From Mesorhizobium sp. B2-1-8 (GTDB taxonomy: Bacteria; Pseudomonadota; Alphaproteobacteria; Rhizobiales; Rhizobiaceae), in assembly GCF_006442545.2 (NCBI RefSeq), contig NZ_CP083952.1, positions 4,131,501-4,195,500 of the forward strand: a DNA stretch of 64,000 nucleotides, in the 5' to 3' direction. Shown piece by piece: positions 1 to 7,759 of this stretch. Each line of letters begins with the position of its first letter. The stretch's first letter is position 1. The position numbers and the translations under genes are program-made. Below the pieces are notes generated by a model. That model did not search any database, had not been told where the DNA came from, and saw only the letters and a program-made list of their open reading frames with translations.

Positions 1-52
1 GGTTTCCCTCCGGCCACGGCATCATGGCAGCTGTTTCCAGCTATGGTCCGGA

Positions 53-769
53 CTATTCCCGCTCGCCGGTGAAATTCAACAGCAGCTGGAAGATGTTGAT
101 GAAGTTCAGATAGAGCGAGAACGCGCCGAAGACGGCAAGCTTCTGCCGCGACTCCGCATCGAAATTCTCCGCATACTGCTCCTTGATCGTCTGCGTGTCC
201 CAGGCGGTCAGGCCGATGAACACGGCGATGCCGATCACCGAGATGGCGAACTGCAGCGCGGTCGAGCCGAGGAAGATGTTGACGATGCTGGCGATCACCA
301 CGCCGATCAGACCCATGATCAGGAAGGACGAGAACTGGGTCAGGTCACGCCTGGTCGTGTAGCCATAGAGGCTGGTGGCACCGAACATGGTAGCGGCGAT
401 GAAGAAGGTGCGCGCGATGCTGGTTCCGGTGAAGACCAGGAACACCGAGGCCAGCGACAGGCCCATGACGGCACAAAAGGCCCAGAACATTGCCTGCGCG
501 CTTGCCGCCGACATGGTCTGCATCTTGAACGAGAACAGGAGCACGAAGGCGAGCGGCGCCAGCATCACCACCCATTTCAGCGGGCTGGAAAAGATCGGCA
601 CATAGAGGGCGGGCGTCGACGACACCAGGAAGGCGACAAGGCCGGTAACCACCAGGCCGAGGCCCATATAATTGTAGACGCGCAGCATGTGCTGGCGCAG
701 GCCCTCGTCATAGACGGCTCCGGTCCGGGCGCCCGCGCCGACGCGGTATCCAAGATTGGGCGTATTCAT
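53..769 (-). CDS. Bax inhibitor-1/YccA family membrane protein
   Basis: Polytopic inner-membrane protein of the BI-1/YccA (TMBIM) family, 238 residues with about seven hydrophobic segments. Bacterial members are linked to ion leak or modulation of membrane proteolysis by FtsH; the exact role here is inference. The late AWDTQTIKEQY segment (about residues 188-198) and the C-terminal SLYLNFINIFQLLL helix are family signatures. The usual SLYLDFIN is SLYLNFIN here, so one of the conserved acidic residues is Asn. GGAG lies 8 bases before the ATG. It is the last gene of a three-gene unit, 24 bp after the anti-sigma gene, suggesting membrane-stress control. Family assignment is firm. Confidence 0.93.
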   Translation of the reverse strand: MNTPNLGYRVGAGARTGAVYDEGLRQHMLRVYNYMGLGLVVTGLVAFLVSSTPALYVPIFSSPLKWVVMLAPLAFVLLFSFKMQTMSAASAQAMFWAFCAVMGLSLASVFLVFTGTSIARTFFIAATMFGATSLYGYTTRRDLTQFSSFLIMGLIGVVIASIVNIFLGSTALQFAISVIGIAVFIGLTAWDTQTIKEQYAENFDAESRQKLAVFGAFSLYLNFINIFQLLLNFTGERE

Positions 770-793
770 TTTCAGGTCTCCTTTGAGGATCGG

Positions 794-1567
794 TCAGTAA
801 AGCGTTCTGGCGAGCGTTTCGGCGGCGCGGTCGAGATCGTGAACCTCGCTCTTCGCGACAACCGCGTAGGCGACATCGCCGATCTGGAAGTAGGCCGAGG
901 AGATATCGCCGGAGGGCGCGACGGTCGGTTTGACCACATCGAAAGTGCCCGGCCGGATCGCGAACAGCGACACCAGGCCCATCTCCTTCGTTTCAACCGC
1001 AATTTCGACACTCGGGCCGAAGCGCGACGGATAGATCTGCACGTCGCGGACTTTCCAGTCCTTCGGCAGCGATGGCATGACGATGGCGGTGGCGGCGCGG
1101 ATCTCGCCGGCATTGTAATTGGGCGCCTCGGTCTGCGAGGGCATGTTTTCGCGCAGCAGCGTCGTCCTGTGTGCCTGTACCGCCTCGTCGACATAGGCGG
1201 GCGGCTGCGGCGAAGCGACCACCTTGGTCACCGACATCGGCCCGACAATGCCGTTTGCCAGCCAGCCGGCGGCAACGAAAGCGGCGACCGCCGCCGTGCG
1301 TTGCAACATGCCGAAGACTCGGCCCCGGCCAAGTCCCCTCTCCAGCCGCCGCGCGGCATCGGCAGTCGCGGGTCGCGCCACGCCCTCGGAGCCGGCCAGC
1401 GCCACGCGCAGTTCGTCGCGGATGCGCAGATCGGACATCACGCGCGCGGCCGCCTCCGGACGCGCGGACAGGAAAGCTTCGACCTCGATGCGGCGGCTAA
1501 CGTCGAGCTGGTCGTCGACATAGGCGTCGAGATCTGCGTCCGTAACCGGGTCCACAAGAGCGGTCAT
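794..1567 (-). CDS. Membrane-anchored anti-sigma factor
   Basis: Probable anti-sigma factor for the ECF sigma factor encoded just upstream. The N-terminus (DLDAYVDDQLDVSRRIEVEAFL, about residues 11-32) has the helical pattern of the anti-sigma domain that clamps ECF factors. It lacks the HxxxCxxC zinc motif of ZAS proteins. One membrane helix lies near residues 90-107, followed by a periplasmic domain of about 150 residues. The ATG overlaps the sigma stop as ATGA, indicating translational coupling. Pairing with the sigma factor rests on gene order and domain layout; the inducing signal cannot be read from sequence. Confidence 0.85.
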   Translation of the reverse strand: MTALVDPVTDADLDAYVDDQLDVSRRIEVEAFLSARPEAAARVMSDLRIRDELRVALAGSEGVARPATADAARRLERGLGRGRVFGMLQRTAAVAAFVAAGWLANGIVGPMSVTKVVASPQPPAYVDEAVQAHRTTLLRENMPSQTEAPNYNAGEIRAATAIVMPSLPKDWKVRDVQIYPSRFGPSVEIAVETKEMGLVSLFAIRPGTFDVVKPTVAPSGDISSAYFQIGDVAYAVVAKSEVHDLDRAAETLARTLY

Positions 1568-2112
1568 GTGTCACCTCCCACGATCCTGAGATGATTTTTG
1601 CCCCGCGCCGGCGCCTCTTCCAGCTGGCGCAGGGCCGCGCGCGCCCTGCCGATACGCGACATCAGCGTGCCCAGCGGCACGCCACTGGCATTTGCCGCCT
1701 GCTGGTAGGAGAGCCCCTCGATGGCGACCAGATGCAGCGCCGAGCGCTGTTCTTCCGGCAGGCTGAAAAAGGCTTCGCGCACCTGCGCCAGGCGCACGGA
1801 ATGTTCCTGCGGCGCCGGCGTGCTGCCGTCGGCCAGATATCCGGCCTGTTCGAGACGTGCCGCTTCCGAGCGGCGCGTGCGCATGCGGTCGATGAAGGTG
1901 TTGTGGACGATCGACAGCAGCCATGCCCGCAGATTTCCGCCCGAGCGGAAGGTGCCGCGACGCTCATAGGCGCGCACCAGCGCGTCGTGCACGAGATCCT
2001 CGGCCTCGACGCCGTCGCGCGCCAGCGAACGCGCGTAGCGCCGCAGCGACCCGAGTTGTCCTATGATGTCAAAGCGTGGCATCGACGGTTTCATGCCCTG
2101 TTTACGGAGCAT
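1564..2112 (-). CDS. ECF-type RNA polymerase sigma factor
   Basis: Extracytoplasmic-function sigma factor, 182 residues. Region 2 is visible in EDLVHDALVRAYERRGTF and the NLRAWLLSIVHNTFIDRMR segment (about residues 37-77). Region 4 is LPEEQRSALHLVAIEGLSYQ followed by a helix-turn-helix ending in GTLMSRIGRARAALR (about residues 118-165). It is the first gene of a sigma, anti-sigma, BI-1 unit, the usual autoregulated arrangement. The start is uncertain: Met1, Met7 and Met11 are all possible, and a 14-bp palindrome sits 3 bp before Met1. Confidence 0.92.
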   Translation of the reverse strand: MLRKQGMKPSMPRFDIIGQLGSLRRYARSLARDGVEAEDLVHDALVRAYERRGTFRSGGNLRAWLLSIVHNTFIDRMRTRRSEAARLEQAGYLADGSTPAPQEHSVRLAQVREAFFSLPEEQRSALHLVAIEGLSYQQAANASGVPLGTLMSRIGRARAALRQLEEAPARGKNHLRIVGGDT

Positions 2113-2169
2113 GTGGGGATTCTAATCCCGGCGGCTGTCCTTTTCTTCGCCGATATCCAGCGCTGCTCT

Positions 2170-2763
2170 TCAGTCCCGACGCGGACTTGCCCGTTTGGGA
2201 GCGCTCACGCCGCAGGCGCGCAACACCCATCTGCGGCCGTCGCTGCGAAAATCGGTGATGCTCAGCGGCTCGATGTCGATTTTCCAACCGGCGGCAAGCG
2301 GCGCGCTGAGAACATGCAGGATCGCGGCGCGGATGACGCTGGCATGCGTCACGGCGATCGTGTGACCACGTTCGGCGATCAATCGATCCATCAAATCAGC
2401 GGCCCGTTGGGCAACTTCAGCCAGCGATTCACCACCATGCGGGGCCGTATTCGGATCCGTGCGCCAGGCGATGATCTCGTCCGGGTGTAGCGCCTGCACC
2501 TCGTCAAACCTCTTGCCTGCCCATCGTCCGCAATTCTGGTCCGCCAGCATCGTATCGACAGTCGCATCCAGCGATAGCGCCTCAGCGGTCTGACAGGCGC
2601 GAAGCGCCGGGCCCGTCAACACACGGTCGGCGCGGCGCAGCGTCCCGCGCATCGCCTTTGCCAATGTCAGCGATCGTGGTTCCAGCGGTTCATCCGAAGG
2701 AAACGATCCTTTCCGGGTCGCCGCCGTGGCGCCGGCGCAGATCATGGTCAGACGGACGAGCAT
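2170..2763 (-). CDS. Histidine-phosphatase-fold protein lacking the catalytic His
   Basis: Member of the histidine phosphatase (phosphoglycerate mutase-like) superfamily, 197 residues. C-terminal family features are present, including the GESLAEVAQRAADLMDRLI helix (about 115-133) and the VTHAS motif (about 139-143) that carries the second catalytic His. The N-terminal RHG motif, whose His is the phospho-acceptor, reads ICAGAT (about residues 8-13), so both Arg and His are gone. It is therefore either a pseudo-enzyme or one with altered chemistry. It stands alone between the ECF unit and the divergent aminotransferase. Substrate unknown. Confidence 0.8.
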   Translation of the reverse strand: MLVRLTMICAGATAATRKGSFPSDEPLEPRSLTLAKAMRGTLRRADRVLTGPALRACQTAEALSLDATVDTMLADQNCGRWAGKRFDEVQALHPDEIIAWRTDPNTAPHGGESLAEVAQRAADLMDRLIAERGHTIAVTHASVIRAAILHVLSAPLAAGWKIDIEPLSITDFRSDGRRWVLRACGVSAPKRASPRRD

Positions 2764-2889
2764 GGAGAATGCTTTCTCTGAGTAGGTGGAAGCTATACCG
2801 ACAGGTGCCGCTTTTCGTGTCGGCGCACCGAAACCGCTGGTGAAACCTGGCCAATTTGCGTATCACTCCGCCGCGCCAACGGAACCATA

Positions 2890-4077
2890 ATGATGTTCGA
2901 ACACCTGCAGCCAGCTCCCGCCGACAAGATTCTTGCGCTGATCGGCCTCTATCGCGCCGATCCACGCCCTGGCAAGGTCGACCTCGGCGTCGGCGTCTAC
3001 AAGGATCGCGACGGCAAGACGCCGGTCATGCGCGCCGTGCGCGAGGCCGAAAAGCGGCTGCTGGAAGGACAGGATACCAAGACCTATCTCGGCCTTGCCG
3101 GCGATACCGGCTTCAACACCGTGATGGCCAAGCTCGCCTTCGGTCCGGGTGCCGACATGGCGCGTATCCGTGCGGCACAGGCGCCTGGCGGGTCCGGCGC
3201 GCTGCGGCTGGTGGCGGAACTGCTCAAGCGCACACGGTCGGACGCGACGGTCTGGGTCTCCGACCCGACCTGGCCGAACCATATGCCGGTGATGCGTGCC
3301 GCCGGCCTGCAGATTCGCGAATACCCCTATTTCGATGCGGCCTCGGGTGCCGTTCGTTTCGACGACATGCTGGCTGCATTGCGGACGGCCAACCGCGGCG
3401 ACGTGGTGCTGCTGCATGGCTGCTGCCACAACCCGACCGGCGCCAATCTGGACGCAGCTCAGTGGGAGGCCGTCACCGATCTGATCGTCGAGCGTGACTT
3501 GCTGCCGTTTGTCGACATCGCCTATCAGGGCTTTGGCGACGGTCTCGAGGCCGACGCCCTCGGCTTGCGGCTGCTGGCCGCGAAAGTCCCGGAAATGGTC
3601 GTCGCGTCGAGCTGCTCGAAGAATTTCGCCGTCTACCGCGACCGTGTCGGCGCGGCGATGGTCCTGGCCAGGGACGGCGCGCAGGCCGACGTCGCGATGA
3701 GCCAGATGCTGTCGGCGGCACGCGCCATGTATTCGATGCCGCCGGACCATGGCGCGGCCGCGGTGCGCATCGTGCTGGAAGACGCCGCGCTGCGTGCCGA
3801 CTGGGAAGCCGAGCTCGAAGAGATGCGCCTGCGTATGCTGAGGCTCAGGGTCGCGTTCGCCGAGGCGCTGCGCTGGCAATCCAATTCCGACCGTTTCGAC
3901 TTCGTTGCCAGCCATCGCGGCATGTTCTCCAGGCTTGGCCTCACGGAAGCGCAGGTCGAACGGCTGCGCGCCGAGCACGCCGTCTACATGGTCGGCGATA
4001 GCCGCATCAACGTGGCGGGCCTGCCCGAGGACGGCATCGATGACCTCGCCAAGGCGATCGTTTCCGTGCTGGACTGA
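2890..4077 (+). CDS. Aromatic amino acid aminotransferase (class I/II, PLP)
   Basis: PLP-dependent aminotransferase of the AspC/TyrB subgroup, 395 residues, the normal length. It would exchange amino groups between aspartate or aromatic amino acids and 2-oxoglutarate. Family motifs include GVGVYKDRDGKTPVMRAV near residue 35, WVSDPTWPNH near 120, and HGCCHNPTGANLD near 177. The PLP-lysine region is SSCSKNFAVYRDRVGA (about 239-254, Lys 243), with a C-terminal DSRINVAGLPEDGI. Two ATGs are adjacent (2890 and 2893). Monocistronic, divergent from the phosphatase-like gene. Distinguishing aromatic from aspartate preference needs biochemistry. Confidence 0.92.
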   Translation: MMFEHLQPAPADKILALIGLYRADPRPGKVDLGVGVYKDRDGKTPVMRAVREAEKRLLEGQDTKTYLGLAGDTGFNTVMAKLAFGPGADMARIRAAQAPGGSGALRLVAELLKRTRSDATVWVSDPTWPNHMPVMRAAGLQIREYPYFDAASGAVRFDDMLAALRTANRGDVVLLHGCCHNPTGANLDAAQWEAVTDLIVERDLLPFVDIAYQGFGDGLEADALGLRLLAAKVPEMVVASSCSKNFAVYRDRVGAAMVLARDGAQADVAMSQMLSAARAMYSMPPDHGAAAVRIVLEDAALRADWEAELEEMRLRMLRLRVAFAEALRWQSNSDRFDFVASHRGMFSRLGLTEAQVERLRAEHAVYMVGDSRINVAGLPEDGIDDLAKAIVSVLD

Positions 4078-4166
4078 CGAAGCGGGTACGGTGCAACTGT
4101 GGACAAGCCCCCCTCGCCGGCTGACAGCGTTGGCCGCGCGGCGGTTCGCGCGATAGCATCCGCCGC

Positions 4167-4991
4167 ATGACGCCATCGAACGACATTTCACGCCTGATCG
4201 AGATCATGGCGGCGTTGCGCGCGCCGAAGACCGGCTGCCCGTGGGACATCGAGCAGAATTTCTCCACCATCGCCCCCTATACGATCGAGGAGGCCTATGA
4301 GGTGGCGGACGCCATTGCGCGCGGCGATCTCGACGACCTGCGCGACGAGCTTGGCGACCTCCTGCTGCAGGTCGTCTACCATGCCCAGATGGCGCAGGAG
4401 GCCGGTGAATTCGCGTTCCCCGATGTGGTCCAGACCATCACCACCAAGATGATCCGCCGCCATCCACACGTCTTTGGCGACGAGAAGGCTCGCAGCGCCG
4501 GCATGGCCAAGGGCATGTGGGAGAAGATCAAGGCGCAGGAGAATGCCGAGAAGCGGCAAGCCCGCCTCGCGCGTGGCCTCGACCCCGAGGACAATGGCAA
4601 GGGATTCCTGGACAGTGTTCCGGTCGCCCTGCCCGCCTTGACGCGAGCCTTGAAACTTCAGGAAAAGGCCGCCCGTGTCGGCTTCGACTGGAGCGAGGCT
4701 GCTCCCATCCTGGACAAGATCGAGGAAGAGATCGGGGAGTTGCGCGAGGCTCTGGCCAAGGGTGAAACGGCTGAGATCAAGGACGAGTTCGGCGACATGT
4801 TGTTTGCCGTCGTCAATCTTGGGCGTCACCTGAAGCTCGATTCGGAAGCGGCGCTGAGCGGCACCAACGAGAAATTCCGCTCACGCTTCCACTATGTCGA
4901 GCAGGCCCTGGAAAAGGCAGGCGGCTCGCTGGAGGAAGCTACCCTGGAGGAAATGGAAGCGCTCTGGCAGGAAGCAAAAAACGCGAAGTAG
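4167..4991 (+). CDS. mazG: Nucleoside triphosphate pyrophosphohydrolase MazG
   Basis: MazG hydrolyses NTPs and dNTPs to monophosphates and pyrophosphate, a house-cleaning function. The 274-residue protein carries two MazG helical domains. The first has the acidic motif in EEAYEVADAIARGDLDDLRDELGDLLLQ (about residues 42-69). The second has EEEIGELREAL then KDEFGDMLFAVVNLGRHL (about 190-225). The CPWD motif before the first domain is typical. It is transcribed toward hflX on the other strand; mazG near hfq-hflX is a common rhizobial arrangement. Confidence 0.96.
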   Translation: MTPSNDISRLIEIMAALRAPKTGCPWDIEQNFSTIAPYTIEEAYEVADAIARGDLDDLRDELGDLLLQVVYHAQMAQEAGEFAFPDVVQTITTKMIRRHPHVFGDEKARSAGMAKGMWEKIKAQENAEKRQARLARGLDPEDNGKGFLDSVPVALPALTRALKLQEKAARVGFDWSEAAPILDKIEEEIGELREALAKGETAEIKDEFGDMLFAVVNLGRHLKLDSEAALSGTNEKFRSRFHYVEQALEKAGGSLEEATLEEMEALWQEAKNAK

Positions 4992-5015
4992 CACTTCTTC
5001 CTGGATTGCTGCGCG

Positions 5016-6407
5016 TTAGCCATTGTTTCTGCGGCGCAATCGGCTTTCGATCTCTTCACGGGCGCTTTGCGTGGCCCGGAGCGAGATGGTGGCGCTGCCG
5101 TCGTCATTGTCGGTTCGCGAAACGACATCGCCATTGCGGTAAAGCCAATCGAGAAGGCCAAACTGGGCCGGCTCGATCGTCACCGTCAGATCTCGCAGCT
5201 CGCCGGCTATCCGCGTTTCGATGATCGCCTTCAGCGCATCGATGCCTTCGCCCGATACCGCCGATACGGCGATTGGCGGCTCCTTGCCGCCGCCGGCGCC
5301 GTCGGCGAGCAGCCGTTGCCTGTTGCCTTCGTCCAGCAGGTCGATCTTGTTCCAGACTTCGATCACGCGCTTGGTGTCGCTGGCGTCGACGCCGAGGTCG
5401 GCGAGGATGCGTTCGACATCTTCGGCCTGCGCCGCCGTATCGGGATCGGAAATGTCGCGCAGATGGATAACGAGATCCGCCTCTACGACCTCTTCCAAGG
5501 TCGCGCGGAACGCCGCGATCAGATGCGTCGGCAGGTCCGAAATGAAGCCCACCGTGTCGGAAAGAATGATCGGCGTGCCATGCGGCAGCCGCACGCGGCG
5601 CAGTGTCGGATCAAGCGTGGCAAACAGCATGTCCTGCGCCAGCACCCCTGCCCCGGTCAGCTTGTTGAACAGCGTCGACTTCCCGGCGTTGGTGTAGCCG
5701 ACGATCGCCACCACCGGAAACGGCACCTTCTTGCGCTTGGCGCGATGCAGGTCGCGGGTGCGGCGCACCGTTTCCAGCTCGTGCTTCAGCTTTATGATCT
5801 TTTCCTGCAACTGCCGTCGATCGGATTCGATCTGCGTTTCACCGGGGCCGCCGAGGAAGCCGGCACCGCCACGCTGACGCTCCAGGTGGGTCCAGCTGCG
5901 CACCAGGCGGCCCTTCTGGTAGTTGAGATGGGCAAGCTCGACTTGCAGCGTGCCTTCCTTGGTGCGCGCCCGCTCGCCGAAAATCTCCAGGATCAGCCCC
6001 GTGCGATCCAGCACCTTGGCGTTGAATTCCTTCTCGAGATTGCGCTGCTGTACCGGCGTCAGCGGATGGTCGACGATGACCACTTCCGCATGCCCTTCCT
6101 TGACGATCCCGGCGAACTCCTCGACCTTGCCGCTGCCCAGCAATGTCGCCGGACGCGGGTCGTTGACGGTGACGACCGCCGTATGGATCAGATCAAGGTC
6201 GATGGCGCGGGCAAGGCCGACTGCTTCGTCGTGGCGCGCCTCGGCCGAGCGTGTCAGCCGGGGACGGCTCGTATCATCGTCATTGCGCGGTTGGCGGGAA
6301 AGCACAGGCACAATGACAACGGCCCGGGTCGGGGCTTCCGCTTCCGTCCCGGGATGATGCGCTGATTTTCCGCGAACCGTGCCGTCCGCGTCTCTCTCAC
6401 GTGGCAA
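5016..6407 (-). CDS. hflX: GTPase HflX
   Basis: HflX is a ribosome-associated GTPase that splits stalled 70S ribosomes. The N-terminal half has the HflX domain with the glycine-rich linker ERQRGGAGFLGGPGETQIE (about residues 182-200). The G domain follows: G1 GYTNAGKST (about 236-244), G3 DTVG, and G4 NKID (about 356-359). The chosen start is a TTG immediately after the hfq stop codon; no ATG lies between it and the conserved core, so a downstream GTG remains possible. Coupling to hfq in one transcript is likely. Length 463 residues is usual. Confidence 0.94.
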   Translation of the reverse strand: MPRERDADGTVRGKSAHHPGTEAEAPTRAVVIVPVLSRQPRNDDDTSRPRLTRSAEARHDEAVGLARAIDLDLIHTAVVTVNDPRPATLLGSGKVEEFAGIVKEGHAEVVIVDHPLTPVQQRNLEKEFNAKVLDRTGLILEIFGERARTKEGTLQVELAHLNYQKGRLVRSWTHLERQRGGAGFLGGPGETQIESDRRQLQEKIIKLKHELETVRRTRDLHRAKRKKVPFPVVAIVGYTNAGKSTLFNKLTGAGVLAQDMLFATLDPTLRRVRLPHGTPIILSDTVGFISDLPTHLIAAFRATLEEVVEADLVIHLRDISDPDTAAQAEDVERILADLGVDASDTKRVIEVWNKIDLLDEGNRQRLLADGAGGGKEPPIAVSAVSGEGIDALKAIIETRIAGELRDLTVTIEPAQFGLLDWLYRNGDVVSRTDNDDGSATISLRATQSAREEIESRLRRRNNG

Positions 6408-6653
6408 TCAGGCGCCCTGGCTTTCCTCGCCATCGAACATCTGAACCGGCTGGCTCGGCATGATCGTGGAAATGGCGTGCTTGTAGACGAGCTGGGAGTG
6501 GCCGTCGCGGCGCAACAGGACGCAGAAATTGTCGAAGGAGGTGACCACGCCGGTCAGCTTCACGCCGTTAATGAGGAAGATGGTGAGCGGGTTCTTGCTC
6601 TTGCGAACTGAATTCAGGAACAGGTCCTGAAGATTTTGCGATCGTTCCGCCAT
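6408..6653 (-). CDS. hfq: RNA chaperone Hfq
   Basis: Hfq is the hexameric Sm-like RNA chaperone that pairs small RNAs with mRNAs; in rhizobia it also affects nitrogen-fixation and stress genes. The start at 6653 (MAERSQ) gives the standard 81-residue protein; the open frame extends 20 codons upstream without family similarity. Sm1 covers [11 protein letters not shown] to DNFCVLL, and Sm2 holds the YKHA signature (residues 57-60). It lies between dat and hflX, an order conserved across Rhizobiales, and its stop codon abuts the hflX start. Confidence 0.97.
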   Translation of the reverse strand: MAERSQNLQDLFLNSVRKSKNPLTIFLINGVKLTGVVTSFDNFCVLLRRDGHSQLVYKHAISTIMPSQPVQMFDGEESQGA

Positions 6654-6797
6654 TGTTTTTGTCTTTCGCCGATCCCCTTCGGTTTGCAGCCAATGCGCCA
6701 AATTACCGGGCACATGTCAAGCGCGCAAACACCCTCTTGCCGTCAGTAACGACAAGCAGAACGAGATATATTGATGTTCATTCCACCTGTGCGGTTA

Positions 6798-7661
6798 TCA
6801 GGCTGGACTTTTTTCCGCAATGTCAAAAAAGGCCTGCCGCAACGAAAGTGTTATTGAGCCGGGGTCTCCATTGGCTATGGGATCACCGTCAATGGTCACG
6901 ATCGGCATGGCAATAGTCGTCGCCGAACTGATGAATGCTTCGCGAGCCGCCTTGGCCTCGGCAACGGAAAATCCACGCTCCTCGATCTTCAGGCCGAGCT
7001 TTGCCGCGACTTCGAACATGGTGGTGCGCGTGATGCCGCGCAGAATGCCATGTTCGGCCGGCCTGGTGACCAGAACGCCATCCCTGGTAACGATCCAGGC
7101 ATTCGACGAGCCGCCTTCCTTGACGTTGCCATCCGTGTCCACGAACCAGGCTTCCTGGGCACCGGCTTCCCTGGCCTTCTGCTTGGCCAATACATTGGGC
7201 AGCAAACCGGTACTCTTGATGTCGACGCGATCCCAACGGTTCTCGGGCACGGTGATGACCGCGATACCCGTCTCGGCCCGTTTCGCGCCGGCGGCAGGAT
7301 CCGCCTTCTTGGCGGTCACCACCAGAGCCGGCTTCGTGTCCGCCGACGGAAAAACGAAATCGCGGCTGGCGACCCCGCGCGTCACCTGGACATAGACCAG
7401 GCCGTTGGCGACATGATTGCGGTTGACCACTTCGCGCAGGATCAGCGGCAATACGTTGCGCGTCACCGGCCAGGCGATCGACAGTTCGGTCAGCGAGCGG
7501 TTGAGCCGGGCAAGGTGGCGGGGCATGTCGACGATGAAGCCGCGCGCCACCTCGCAGACCTCGTAGACGCCGTCGGCGAACTGATAGCCGCGATCCTCGA
7601 TATGCACGGAAGCGTCCGCATGAGCGACGTAGCGCCCGTTGACATAGGCAATGCGCGGCAT
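6798..7661 (-). CDS. D-amino-acid aminotransferase (class IV, PLP)
   Basis: Class IV PLP aminotransferase of the D-alanine transaminase/branched-chain fold, 287 residues. Visible motifs are the N-terminal YVNGRYV and HIEDRGYQFADGVYEV (about 21-36). The PLP-lysine region is in DIKSTGLLPNVLAKQKAREAGAQE (about 147-170), followed by a GSSNAW motif (about 183-188) and ISSATTIAMPIVTIDG near the C-terminus. D-amino acids made here could feed peptidoglycan. It lies between ntrX and hfq. D-amino-acid versus branched-chain specificity cannot be fixed from motifs alone. Confidence 0.88.
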   Translation of the reverse strand: MPRIAYVNGRYVAHADASVHIEDRGYQFADGVYEVCEVARGFIVDMPRHLARLNRSLTELSIAWPVTRNVLPLILREVVNRNHVANGLVYVQVTRGVASRDFVFPSADTKPALVVTAKKADPAAGAKRAETGIAVITVPENRWDRVDIKSTGLLPNVLAKQKAREAGAQEAWFVDTDGNVKEGGSSNAWIVTRDGVLVTRPAEHGILRGITRTTMFEVAAKLGLKIEERGFSVAEAKAAREAFISSATTIAMPIVTIDGDPIANGDPGSITLSLRQAFFDIAEKSPA

Positions 7662-7759
7662 TGGCGACCCCTGGAAAATTCTCGGGCCTTCTTATGCGAT
7701 TCCGCCGCCGCCGTAACCGGCAAATGCTTGGCCCAGGCGCGGCCGATGGACGCCGCGCG

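Noticed and set aside
770..793. ybhL-type RNA leader upstream of the BI-1 gene
   Set aside because: The gap to the anti-sigma gene is only 24 bp, too short for the known motif.
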